From NCBI GenBank assembly GCA_037127255.1, contig JBANSL010000006.1:85918107-85982106 (forward strand): a stretch of 64,000 nt of DNA. The letters run 5' to 3'. The notes below the pieces were generated by a model. It was not told the origin of the DNA. It did no database searches and saw nothing but the letters and a program-made list of their open reading frames with translations. Source of the stretch: Persicaria tinctoria. Its lineage: Eukaryota; Streptophyta; Magnoliopsida; Caryophyllales; Polygonaceae. Made by a program: the position numbers and the translations under genes. Position 1 is the stretch's first letter; every line of letters starts with the position of its first letter. Shown here piece after piece: positions 1 through 9,907 of the stretch.

Positions 1-176
1 TCATTCAAGTTGGTTCTTGGTGCATTGTCCCAATGGGTCTTCTTGTTGTTCATCAAGGTTGATTCCTCCTATCTTTCCCTTTCATTTCCCTTTGTTTTAT
101 TCTGTTTTTCCTTTTCATTTGGTCAAGCCTTGCTCCCAAGGTTTAATCCCCCTTTGCTGCGTTTTCTTGTCTCACT
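1..176 (+). mobile_element. Partial LTR of the CRM-like Gypsy element
   Basis: This stretch is nearly the same as 14466-14614, the downstream (R/U5) half of the 3' LTR of the plus-strand Gypsy element. The window begins inside the LTR. The match stops abruptly at about 176, just after the shared TTGTCTCACT, where a tandem array takes over, so the last ~80 bp of the LTR are missing. It is most simply the remnant of the 5' LTR of the element whose coding part resumes at 9884; a separate solo LTR is the alternative, and the sequence left of the window would decide. Confidence 0.8.
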
Positions 177-655
177 GCAAATATGACCCAAGTCTAGTTT
201 TTTTTTAACATTTTATCGTGCAATACAAGAGTACGTTGTGCAAATTTAACCGTAAGTTGCGCAAATAGGACCCAAGTCTATTTTTTAACATTTTGTCGTG
301 CAAATATAAGAGTACGTTGTTCAAATATAACCGTAAGTTGTGCAAATATGACCCACGTCTAGGTTTTTTTTTAAATATTTTTTTTAACATTTTGTCGTGC
401 AAATATAAGAGTACGTTGTGCAAATATAACCGTCAGTTGTGCAAATATGACCCAAGTCTAGTTTTTTTATATTTATTTTTACATTTGTCATGCAAATATA
501 AGAGTACGTTGTGCGTGTGCAAATATAATCGTAAGTTAGGCAAATATGACCCAAGTCTAGTTTTTATTTTTTATTACATTTTGTCGTGCAAATATAAGAG
601 TACGATGTGCAAATATAATCATATGTTGTGCAAATATAAAATTTTATTGTGCAAA
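177..655. repeat. Tandem array of ~80-100 bp units built on TGCAAATAT
   Basis: About five degenerate units follow each other. Each unit contains GTGCAAATATAAGAGTACG, then a second and third GTGCAAATAT block ending in GACCCAAGTCTAG, then a T-rich spacer of variable length and ACATTTTGTC. Unit starts are near 218, 297, 397, 490 and 585. The open reading frames across it (KYKSTLCKYN-type repeats) are by-products of the repeat and are not called. No coding role is seen. Confidence 0.85.
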
Positions 656-675
656 AATAAAAATAAAAATATAGA

Positions 676-1560
676 TTATAGATTACGTAATAAAATATAG
701 ATAGTTTTTTTTAATTTCTCATATTTATAGGGTGATTTTTGAAATAAAATATAGATTTTTTTTATAATTCCCATATTTACGGGGTCAGTTTTGTAATTTA
801 ACAAAACATTCATCCTCAACCTCCCCCGATCTGGAATCAGATCCGCGCCGGCATCCCGCTCGCTCCGACATCCGGCGCTCCGGCCTCCGGCGCTCGCTCC
901 GCCGCTCGCTCCATCCCTCGATCGTTCCACCGCTAGCTCCCTCCCTCTCGCGCTCCGCTGCTCGCCCCCTCCCTCTGGTGCTCCGCCGCTCGCCCCTCCC
1001 TCGTGCGCTCCACCGCTCGCCCCCTCCCTCGCGCGCTCCGCCGCTCGCTCGCCACCGCCTCCGGCGCTCGCTCGCTCCCTCAATCTCGCCACCAAACAGC
1101 GGCTCCGACGACACACTCCCTCGATCTGGCTCGATCTCTCCTCTATAGATCGATCGAGATCGAGATCTCGCCGCCATAGATCGATCGATATCTCGCCGCC
1201 ATTGATCGAGATCGAGACCTCCAATCCGGCGCCGAAGGATCTTGTGGCCGCGCGATCTGGATCGATTTCGAGATCTCGGATCTCGAATTGGAGGTGGCAT
1301 CTGATCTCAGTGGATCTGGTTGCCGGAGGAAGAGAGATATGAGGAGCCGGGAAGGAGCGAGATCTGGTGCATCGGAGACTATGAGCGATGATGAACATAA
1401 GAGGAATTGTGCGAACAGACTAAGAGCCGGAAAGGAGCCGGGAGGAATGATCGATGATGAATAGAAGAGGAATTGGGGAAGGAATTATGTCTTTAAGGTG
1501 GACACTCCACTAATTTGTCCCAAACCTTGGACAATTCACCAATTTGTCCAAAACATGTGC
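676..1560 (-). repeat. GC-rich dispersed repeat, copy 1 (inverted relative to 30180-30720)
   Basis: The reverse complement matches 30180-30720 in order: a leader with two GGACAAATT...TGTCCAC blocks (here 1498-1560), then GGCGCCGGATTGGAGGTCTC (at ~1210-1232 on the other strand), then repeated GATCTCGATCGATCTATGG blocks, then a (GAGCGAGCGGCGGAGC)-like low-complexity stretch at 850-1080. Arginine-rich open frames cross it on the minus strand but look like products of the base composition. It could be a non-autonomous DNA transposon carrying captured sequence; no terminal inverted repeats were identified. 1561-1681 is AT-rich and unassigned. Confidence 0.65.
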
Positions 1561-1681
1561 CTGCTTGGCAAAAATTTTCTTTAGTCAATTTATACATTAT
1601 TCGGTGAGATGTGAAAATTTATCCGTACATGGATAACGATTTTTGTTGGTGCAATGGATGACTAATTTAAAGATACTATAA

Positions 1682-2206
1682 GGCGTTGTGGCGCTCGTCG
1701 ATCTCGACTAGAAGCTTGTCGAGATCGAGTAGGATTGTCCTCGGTGTCCTTCTCCTTGGCTTCTCGATCAGTTCTCTCCTCGACTCCGGGTGTGGCATTG
1801 GGCTTCGTCGATCTCGACAAGTGGTACTCGAGATCGAGTAGGCTCCGGAAGTCGGGTTGGTCTGGCTCAGCTCTATCGAGCAGGCTTTGTCGACCAGGCT
1901 GCTCGGACTTTCTACTCGAGATCGAGTAAAGTCCACTCGAGATCGAGTAGCCTGGGCTTCAGCTTGGTTCTGTATTCTTGGATCCTAGACTTTTGTAGTT
2001 GCTTTCCGAGCTTTTCTGACCTTCCTTAGAATTGCTATAAAATGCCTTGAATTCTGCGAATTAAACAGAAACTGGTGTAGATTCCATAATTTGGCAAATA
2101 AACATAAACTACATAGGTTCTGTACTATCTTAGCCCAAATGAATGAAATGCATGCAGAAATTGATATAAAAGTCACAGTAAAACATGGCAGATTAGGCTT
2201 ACAACA
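1682..2206 (-). mobile_element. Truncated 3' LTR (U3 part) of the Athila-like element
   Basis: This 525-bp piece matches 9359-9883, also exactly 525 bp, with no length change and about ten substitutions counted by eye. It ends on the plus strand in GGCTTACAACA, the complement of the LTR start TGTTGTAAGCC. Only the U3 end survives; roughly 1.56 kb of LTR expected below 1682 is absent. The clean break at 1682 and the foreign sequence beyond it suggest a deletion or a later insertion that removed the LTR distal part. Confidence 0.88.
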
Positions 2207-3975
2207 AACACCCCATACTTAAGCTTGCTTGTCCTCAAGCAATACTTTTAATTGTCATTCAGGGGAAGAAATCAAAACTCTCAACATATCAGATTCATTC
2301 TCATATAACCCTGCAATCAATTTCCATCCTCGAAAAGGTACTAGTGTCACAGATCCATGCATGTGCAAATATATCAAAGCAACATCTACTCACAAAAGGA
2401 GGGTTATGCACAAATAATTCATGTGTGACAAAACATTAATAATCAAGAGGACTTTAATTTAAGCTCAATAAGGAGTAGATTGGTAAAAGGCTAAAAGGTG
2501 GGCAATTTCTGGCAATGTGGTGCTAATGATCCGGGGAGATGGAGTATTTCCAAACTGAATTTCATACCACATACTTTCTCCATTTGATTCATCACCTTTC
2601 ATAATGCTTTTATAATAATGTTTTTACCTCTCTAACCTTAGCATTGCCTTCTCACGAGTCGCAAACATGGGTGTCATGAATGGCCCCGGATACTTAGTGC
2701 TTTGGACTCCTCACAATGTGTCCCATCTCTCCAAACTATTATCTCATAGAGCAGGGTCAATCTACCTTTATCTCCTGAGGTGATTGGATTTTCTTTCACT
2801 CATTAAATTTTCCATATATTCAAACAATTTCCTTCCAAACTCCAATAATGATAATAATCACAACACAAACACCATATAACATCTCCATAATGTAACATCA
2901 TTCTCAACATAATCCCCGTATAAGGTAAAGAATGGTAATATATTTAGATCATGTGGAGCAATATATGAAATAAGGCATATATATGGCTTTTGTGATGCAT
3001 AAGCATAGGTAAGGCTAGGAATATAAACAATGAGCATTATATGGAAATATAAAGTCCTCCATCATCTTATCATGCAACATGTCAAAAGCAATTTCAAATT
3101 TTACCTCCTTTTATGGTTTTCAAGAAAATAATGCACTTCATTGTGACTTCCCTTTACTAGGCAATTTCATGCTATATCTCTAATGAATCCAATTTTGCAT
3201 CGTCGAGTTCAATATAAGCTTCCATGACATTTAATCAAAAAATTTCAACGGGGGTCATTTTTCTAAATTTTGGAAATCATGCATATAAGCACATAAATCA
3301 ATAATGCATTCCAAAATAGCCATGTAGCAATTCAAAAAAATAATACACATATATGTCAAATATGGTCAAATATGCACAAAGTAAGCCCTTCCCCCACCCC
3401 ATACTTAAAATTTACAGTGTCCCCACTGTATAAAATCAAATAAAAACAAGAGTAAAGGAAGGAACTCACAGGATAATGCATCGAGGAAATCGAACCAGTG
3501 TAGGTCGAGTTGAGGTGCTTTGTCGATCTCGAGTACAAGGTACTCGATCTCGAGTAGCTTCGTCTGCATCTGGTGGTTTTCTGAAGTCGAGGAGCATCTG
3601 GGCTTGTCGATGTCGAGTTCGTCTACTCGAGGTCGAGTAACCTCTGGCTTCTCCTCCTCGTCGTCGTCGACTTGGCCTTCGTCGATTCTGACTGGTTTTC
3701 AAGGACTCCTTATTCCACTCTTATATGCTTTGCCGACCTAAAAGTGTTAGATTGCACGCCAAAACAAGACTATCCACATGAAGTTTTCTAAAGACATAAA
3801 ACCCAAAAACAAAAACAAAAACCAAAAAGTCCAAAAAGTCCCAAAAGTTTATAAAGTCTATATACATGCTCTAGATTTTAGAGTCGCTAGGCCGACTTCT
3901 CCGTTTGTGCTCAAGGACCATCATTGTGGGGCCTGCTCATGTTTGGCCCTTCTCCTGGATCATCTAGGTCCTGAT
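2207..3975 (-). other. 3' noncoding region of the Athila-like element, with polypurine tract
   Basis: No reading frame of coding character. Next to the 3' LTR the minus strand reads AAGTATGGGGTGTT, a plausible polypurine tract for second-strand priming; a second similar block lies near 3388-3405 (GTATGGGGTGGGGG on the minus strand). 3490-3640 is a cluster of the family motif TCGATCTCGAG. 3720-3975 includes the end of a third short reading region that continues on the other side of the solo LTR. Confidence 0.6.
3490..3640. repeat. Cluster of the TCGATCTCGA(C/G) family motif
   Basis: Several near-palindromic blocks of the type GTCGATCTCGAGTA occur within 150 bp (around 3513, 3540, 3606 and 3630). 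The same motif recurs in the LTR U3 (1698-1960 and 9050-9640), the U5-side LTR (7978-8210), the protease-flanking coding region (5195-5345 and 6087-6290) and the related LTR piece at 26130-26185. It is a family hallmark, absent from neighbouring elements. Confidence 0.75.
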
Positions 3976-3980
3976 GGTAG

Positions 3981-4970
3981 TGATACGGGGTTAGCCGTAG
4001 GATGGTCCGATCTTTGACAATCAAGCAAGAACTCAAAGAAACAAACAAGAAAGCAAGAACGCAGCAGCTGGACTCAAAGAAACGATTCAAGAAAGCTCAA
4101 GATTCGTTCAAGACTCAACAAGAAACATCAAGAACAGCAAGAACTCAATGTCGACAATAAAGAAAGAACAAGACTCGATGCAAGAACTGATAAAGACTCG
4201 AAATTGATATAAAGACACGACCGATAAGGACTGAGTCGATCTATATAGAACAAGATAAAGACCCCAGGCCTCCTCAGAGGGTAGGAACCAATACCAATGA
4301 CTATATAACCCGCCTCTACAATCCGACACAATCAAGCGGACAACTTGAAGCACCAGAAGGGGGCTTGTGGATACTAGATTCACCAAGTCTTGCGAAGTTG
4401 ATGAACGGCAAAGCAAACCAAGCTGAGATATGTATCAATCGATGATCAACGAGCACTGCTCTAGTTGGATCAATAAACACTCGATGGTGTAACACTCAAT
4501 ATGAGAGATTTCTATTCATAAAAGTTCCAATTGAATTCAATGAAAGGTGCGAAAATATATAGGCCTTGTGAGGGCTGTTCTGGCCGGCCTAGGAGATAGA
4601 AGATAGAATAGATAGATCTAAATTCTAATGGGCCTAATTAAATAAACCTAAGAACATAAGTAAATAATGTTTAAAACGAATAACTAATAAAAGCCCAATT
4701 CAGCCCATTAATGTTCATAAGCTGAATTTAGACATAACACTTAGAATAAATCGACATAGGCATAGCTAAGGAGGTTCGGCCTCTTCATGGACTCCTATGC
4801 ATATGTATGTCTTCAATGTAGGCTCGGGGAGTTGAACCTTACTCGAGAACAAAGCGTGAGTGACGAATAGGAATGAGTCTCTCTGAAGCTTCTTTGCTCT
4901 AGCTCGAGTCATTGGTCCTTCTCCAAGAATGATGGGTGTGTCTATAGCTGTAGAAGATGGTCCCGCATCA
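3981..4970 (-). mobile_element. Solo LTR with 5-bp target duplication GGTAG
   Basis: A 990-bp LTR with ends TGATACGGGG and TCCCGCATCA, flanked on both sides by GGTAG (3976-3980 and 4971-4975). No internal region remains, so recombination between two LTRs is the likely origin. A minus-strand TATA-like block lies at about 4555-4562 (CTATATATTTTCGC), which with the ends points to minus orientation. Its termini resemble those of the CRM-like LTR at 14082-14695 (TGAT...GGGGTTAGCC type ends), so it may belong to a related family. Reading frames inside it are not called. Confidence 0.92.
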
Positions 4971-5136
4971 GGTAGTATGCAAGCTCAGCTGACAGGTGGT
5001 TGTTTGCATCATCTCCCTTCTCTTTCTTCTTCTTCTTTGTAGCCCTCAGTTTCTGCAGGTTCTCTTGCCACGGTGTTTTATTTCCTCTTAAATCATTAAA
5101 AAATTTATTTATGGACTGAGGGGGAGTAGAATTCAT
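4971..5136 (-). pseudogene. Third reading region of the Athila-like element, split by the solo LTR
   Basis: The minus strand has a short open frame starting at 5136 with a lysine-rich segment (TKKKKKEKGD). It reads into the solo LTR at 4975. Removing the LTR and one GGTAG copy lets the frame continue for roughly 80-90 bp on the far side (about 3890-3975). It lies just downstream of the protease frame. Its product is not recognised, and nothing in it resembles reverse transcriptase. Confidence 0.5.
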
Positions 5137-5202
5137 ACCTGAACTTACCTGTCCGGACCCAAAACAGAAATCTTTGGGCTTGGGTCTACTCGATGTCGAG
5201 TA

Positions 5203-6462
5203 CTACTGGTCGAGATCGAGTGCAGGGACCCCATACTTAGGCTCCTGGCAAGTTTCTGGCTCAGTGGAGGTAGTCGAGATCGACAAAGGCTTGTCGAGGT
5301 CGAGTAGAGCGCTTGTCGAGATCGAGGGGGGTTCGTCGACCTCGAGTACAGTTCTGGCGCTTTCCTCCGCTGTTTTCCTGGTCCCGTCGATGCTGATGCT
5401 TTTCACCTCCAGCCAAGAAATTTCCTCCTTTGTAGGGCCAAAAGAGAAATCCAAAACCTCATCGCCTATGGTGAAGGTGAGCGACCTATTCTTGACACTA
5501 ATCCTGGCATCTGCAGTAGCTAAGAATGGTCTACCAAGAATAATAGGGCTAGTAGGATCTTCAGCACAGTCAATAATAAGGAAATCAGCTGGAACAAAGA
5601 ATTTACCAACCTGGACGGGAACATTTTCAACTATACCTGTGGGGATGACCACTGTATTGTTAGCCATGTATAATTTAGCATCCATAGGTTCTATGCATCC
5701 TATTTTGACCTTCCGCCAGATTGATAAAGGCATGATGCTCACACTTGCTCCTAAATCGCATAGAGAATCATATTTATGTTGTCCAAAACCCACAGTAACA
5801 GAAAACTTACCAGGGTCAGGCCTCTTTTCAGGGAAGTGGAGTACTTTGTATTCGCCTGCGATCTCTGAGATGGATCGCTTCTTGCTCAGGATTTCCTTCA
5901 GAAACTTGACATATCCAGGCATCTCTTGCAGGGCTTCTGTAAAGGGAATAGAAACATTCAGTTCTTGCAGCATATTAACAAATCTGGTAAACCTACCTAC
6001 AGTGGGATCTTTCTGTGTTTTTGAAGGGAAAGGCAGTGGCTTTTTATGCTTCAGAGCCAGATCAGTTGTCGGAGATGCTGCAGAGTCGTCGACCTCAGCT
6101 TGCTGCTTCTCGATCTCGACCATGGGCTTGTCGATCTCGACCAGGGGCTTGTCGACATCGTGTTGGGTTGTCGACCTCGGGTTGCTGGTCTGCTCAGCGG
6201 AATCCGAGCTCAGCTTCTGGTCTTGGTCGAGTATAGGCTCGTCGACATCGAGTACGGGCTCCTCGAGATCGACGAGGTGCTGCTCTGTCTCGAGTTGCTG
6301 CTCTGTGTTGCTTTGCTGTTTTCCGACCTCTGGCTCGTGTAGTTGATGCCCACTCCTGAGTTTGATAGCTGCGACATGTCCGGTTTTCCCCTTAGGATTT
6401 GGTTCTGTTTGCCCAGGGAGCTTGCCGGACGGTCGTGGAATCTGCGCATCGATTTGACCCAT
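5203..6462 (-). pseudogene. Athila-like retroviral-type aspartic protease region
   Basis: Open frame of 419 residues. Residues about 205-330 form a plant retrotransposon protease: the active-site region reads CDLGASVSIMP (LGAS in place of the usual DTG/DSG, as is common in Athila proteases) and the later flap/loop is PIILGRPFLATADA. The flanks are acidic and repetitive, with runs of the LDLDKP or VEIDKP kind encoded by the TCGATCTCGAC DNA motif. The frame overlaps the end of gag by 71 bp in another frame; the amino acids either side suggest a simple 1-nt slip near 6480 rather than a designed frameshift. It would mature the Gag protein inside virus-like particles. No pol follows. Confidence 0.82.
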
Positions 6463-7714
6463 CTGGGTCTCTATTCCTCTTTTCCAAAATGTCTAGTTCC
6501 CCAAATTTGGTGGTGATGCTGTGGAACTGGTTGTTGATGGTGCCCTGATTTCGTCGCATTTCCTCAAGGATCAATTGCAGATCATCCTTCTTTTGATCCC
6601 TTTCTGGATGTCCTGGAGCTCTGTAGGGTGGGGGATTCCTAGGGGGACCTTGGTTCCATTGTGGATGATAGAACCTTTGATCTCCCATATAGCGATTGGG
6701 ACCCCCAGCGTAGGCTGCCTCCTCATGTGTCTCCGCCATTCTGACTTGCTCTGCGTGTGGGCAGTCAGTAGTGGTGTGCCTGTGTGATCCGCATTCGATG
6801 CAAGGCTGATTGACAGACAGATATTTGACCTGCTTGAGGAGCTTGCGATTTTGGTCTCTATAGAACTGCTCCTTTGCTGGCTCGTAGAGTGGCATAGATG
6901 GTGCTGGCCTGGCATAGGAGTTCTCCTCATAGTTTGTAGGAGCCCCATATTTGTTGTCGTAGTTAGTGAGCTTTTCTAGCACACCCAATGCGTCACTTGG
7001 TGGCATCGTCAGATACTCATAGCGAGTATAATGGTTGATTCTGTCCTTAGTGACTTGATCAAGAGAGTTGAAGAAGATCTCTTGAATGACGTAGGGTGGC
7101 TGTCCGTGAGTAGGGCAAGATCGCAGCAGCTCCTTGTAGCGTTCCCATGCCCTTGCCAGCGGTTCCCCTGGCTTCTGTTTGAAGGCGGTGATTTTCTGCC
7201 GGAGAACTGCTGTTTTGGCGGGTGGGAAGTATTTGTTCAGAAACTCTTGCTCTACTTGGGCCCAAGTGGTGAGAGATCTCGGTTTCAGCCCTTCAAGAGT
7301 TGTACCTTCAGCAAGAGTACGACACATGTCATGAAAATTGGTAATATGTTCAAGAGGACACTCATTAAATTTGCCATAAAAAGCATTATTTTTAAGCTCT
7401 ATAAGAAATTGAGTGCGAATTTCAAAAGAGTTTTCAGGAATTAGAATCGTCGATTCAGGCACGACGAGAGTTGGATGCATATAATCCTCTGCAGTAGTTG
7501 GATATTGGGCAAGCTCAGCTTCCGCTTGTTCCCTTGCTGCTTTCTCAGCGGCGATAGCAGCATCCTTTGCGGCTAGCTCTGTGGTAAGCCTTGTGATCAG
7601 ATGTTCCTGTGTTTCAGCAGCCGCCATGGCTCTTTGTAGTTTAGCCCTGATGTGAAAAAGGCGTTCTGGTTCGTCTAAGCCGTCAAACTCAGGTAGTTGA
7701 CCAGAACGGCGCAT
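6392..7714 (-). pseudogene. Athila-like Gag (capsid and zinc knuckle)
   Basis: Open frame of 440 residues starting at the ATG at 7714. Residues about 45-75 are an alanine/glutamate-rich predicted helix. The capsid-like part includes the NKYFPPAKTAVLRQKI and FNSLDQVTKDRI signatures of plant Gypsy Gag. A CCHC zinc knuckle CIECGSHRHTTTDCPHA follows at about 300. In the usual family a stretch sits between the EHI..F and TWAQVEQEFLNK blocks, and here that spacing looks shortened. The frame runs out at 6392 in a different frame from the protease, so the full polyprotein is interrupted. Gag would build the particle that packages the RNA. Confidence 0.85.
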
Positions 7715-7775
7715 ACACCTGAAAAGTAACTCAAAGAAGACGTGAGATCTAACTACCTAAGGCGCGAATGATTGC

Positions 7776-7800
7776 TTCCCCGGCAGCAGCGCCAATTTTT
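7776..7800 (-). promoter_or_regulatory. Primer binding site of the Athila-like element
   Basis: On the minus strand, immediately inside the LTR end, the sequence reads TTGGCGCTGCTGCCGGGGA. This closely follows the TGGCGCCGTTGCCGGGGA site known for Athila elements (primed by tRNA-Asp), with a few differences. Its position next to the CTCCTACA LTR end fixes the LTR boundary at 7801. Confidence 0.85.
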
Positions 7801-9883
7801 TGTAGGAGGAAATGGAGTATGAAATATAACAAAATAATTCAACCCAGATTCTGCCCACGCAAATAATTACAAGACCTCCTCCTGATGTAGCAGCGGAAAG
7901 TCAGGATCGATCCACGAGGAAGCGTGTCAGCGGATCCTATGTAGCGGTGGAATCTCACGGACAGAAGTCGACAACAGGGTCCTCGATCTCGACTAGGGTA
8001 GTCGACAGAAGATCGGACAGTCGAACACAGCAGCAGCAACTCGGCGAAGGGTGGTCGATCTCGACAAGGCCTACTCGATATCGAGTAGAGTCTTGGTCGA
8101 CTTCGGGTTGGCTTGTCGAGTTCCTGCACAAGTAAGCTACGGCGACTCTGGGTCGAAGATCAGTAGTCGAGGTCGACCAGGGTTTGGTCGAGATCGACGA
8201 GGGCAGGGAGTAAAAACGAAATAAAAGAAAGTAAAAACAAATGCTTTGGGGTTTCGACTAAACTTAATGTAAAAGGACTTCCAAGATTGGGGTTTGCAAC
8301 GACAATAACCAAGCATGCATACGGTAGAATCAAACAGATAATCATGTGAATCGCATTAAAGGATTAAGCTTTCGCCTTATCCAACAATTAGACAACTCTC
8401 TCAAGAAACCCTAATTGTCTCTACCGATTTTATGTTTATAATCCAAGTTGTTAGCATGGATCTCCATTAGATGGGCAATAAACACATCAACAAGTAGGAA
8501 AATGCTCAAAACATGATAAAGGTCGGATCTTTTACCTCAATTATGCATGGCTATCGTCGGGCTCGCCCCAACTCTAGAAGTGGGTTGACTACTCGCGCCT
8601 CATCACAAACTCAGACATCATTGATTGAAAAGAAACAACTTGCATAAATATAAACCAAAGTTTACAACCGCTTGAAGCCAACTCCGCTCTCCCTTCACAA
8701 CTCCAATCGGCCGCTCACTCTCTCTTTCTCTCTCTACTACTACTTCTCCTACTGAAAATTGAATGAATAAAACTGAGCCACATGGGCTTTATTTATAGGC
8801 TTCTAATCCTTGATACTCAAGGATAGAATATCTATATCTATATCTAAAACTTTATCTAAAACTTTAATGATAAATAAAAGACATAAAGGAATTAAATCTA
8901 AAATAGGAAATATATCTAAAGTGTCTTCAATGGATAGAACTTTTCTTCTTCATGGTAGATCTTGATGTTTTCGGATAGAATCAGCAATCTTCACGCCCAA
9001 GCAATCCCGAGTCGAGTAGGATTCGTCGAACCGAGTAACGCGGCTTTGGAGGTCTACTCGATCTCGACAAGGGTCTGGTCGACCTCGAGTAGGGTTGACT
9101 GGCTCGGCTTCGTCGTCTCGGCTAGCTGGCGCTCGACAGACTCGGACCTGGTTCACGGTGCTCGTCGATGTCGACAAGGGCTCGTCGAGGTCGAGTAGAC
9201 CGGCTATGTCGACTGGGTCTTCTCGGGTGGCTCTACTCGACAGGCTCGGATCTGGACTCAGGGCTCTGGCCTTCGTCGATCTCGACTAGGGTTTGTCGAG
9301 ATCGAGTAGAGGTGTGGTCTTCTGGTCGAGAAGCTTCTCCTCGGCACGGACTCGGACTGGCGTTGTGGCGCTCGTCGATCTCTACTAGAAGCTTGTCGAG
9401 ATCGAGTAGGATTGTCCTCGGCATCCTTGTCCTCGGCTTCTCGATCAGTTCTCTCCTCGACTCCGGGTGTGGCGCTGGGCTTCGTCGATCTCGACAAGTG
9501 GTACTCGAGATTGAGTAGGCTCCGGAAGTCGGGTTGGTCTGGCTCAGCTCTATCGACCAGGCTTTGTCGACCAGGCTGCTCGGACTTTCTACTCGAGATC
9601 GAGTAAAGTCCACTCGAGATCGAGTAGCCTGGGCTTCAGCTTGGTTCTGTATTCTTGGATCCTAGACTTTTGTAGTTGCTTTCCGAGCTTTTCTGACCTT
9701 CCTTAGAATTGCTGTAAAATGCCTTGAATTCTGCGAATTAAACAGAAACTGGTGTAGATTCCATAATTTGGCAAATAAACATAAACTACATAGGTTCTGT
9801 ACTATCTTAGCCCAAATGAATGAAATGCATGCAGAAATTGATATAAAAGTCACAGTAAAACATGGCAGATTAGGCTTACAACA
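7801..9883 (-). mobile_element. Full 5' LTR of the Athila-like element (2,083 bp)
   Basis: Minus-strand ends are TGTTGTAAGCC at 9883 and CTCCTACA at 7801, a TG...CA pair. A TATA box (CCTATAAATAAAG on the minus strand) lies at 8787-8799. The U3 part (8950-9640) is packed with TCGATCTCGAC and TCGAGATCGAG blocks. 9359-9883 is shared with the truncated 3' LTR at 1682-2206. A related but diverged LTR start recurs at 25865. No gene is seen inside. Confidence 0.9.
8787..8799 (-). promoter_or_regulatory. TATA box of the Athila-like 5' LTR
   Basis: The minus strand reads CCTATAAATAAAG about 1.09 kb inside the LTR start, a normal place for the U3/R promoter of a 2-kb plant LTR. Transcription would run toward gag at 7714. 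Confidence 0.6.
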
Positions 9884-9907
9884 AGTGCGGAGGAAACATA
9901 CAATGCC

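Larger units (their letters stand above)
1682..9883 (-). mobile_element. Athila-like LTR retrotransposon lacking pol, nested in the CRM-like element
   Basis: Minus-strand element read from high to low coordinate: 5' LTR 7801-9883, primer binding site just inside it, gag 7714-6392, protease 6462-5203, a short third reading region to about 3890, noncoding 3' part, polypurine tract near 2207-2217, and a truncated 3' LTR 1682-2206. No reverse transcriptase, RNase H or integrase motif occurs in any frame between protease and 3' LTR, so it is non-autonomous. It sits inside the gag region of the plus-strand element that resumes at 9884. The far end is truncated, so the 5-bp duplication expected next to AGTGC (9884-9888) cannot be confirmed. 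Confidence 0.85.

Noticed and set aside
293..700. 135-codon plus-strand frame with CKYN repeats
   Set aside because: It is a by-product of the TGCAAATAT tandem array; its codons mirror the DNA repeat.
676..1398. 240-codon arginine/alanine-rich minus-strand frame
   Set aside because: It follows the low-complexity GCGAGCG tract, another frame of similar length overlaps it, and the second repeat copy does not preserve it.
1498..1681. Possible terminal inverted repeat of a DNA transposon matching the start of the tandem array
   Set aside because: No inverted match between 1498-1681 and 177-300 could be found by eye.
4108..4416. Short minus-strand frames inside the solo LTR
   Set aside because: No domain is recognisable, and an LTR is not expected to encode protein.
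5174..6346. 390-codon plus-strand open frame
   Set aside because: It is the complement of the protease region; the serine-rich text comes from reading the TCGATCTCGAC motif backwards.
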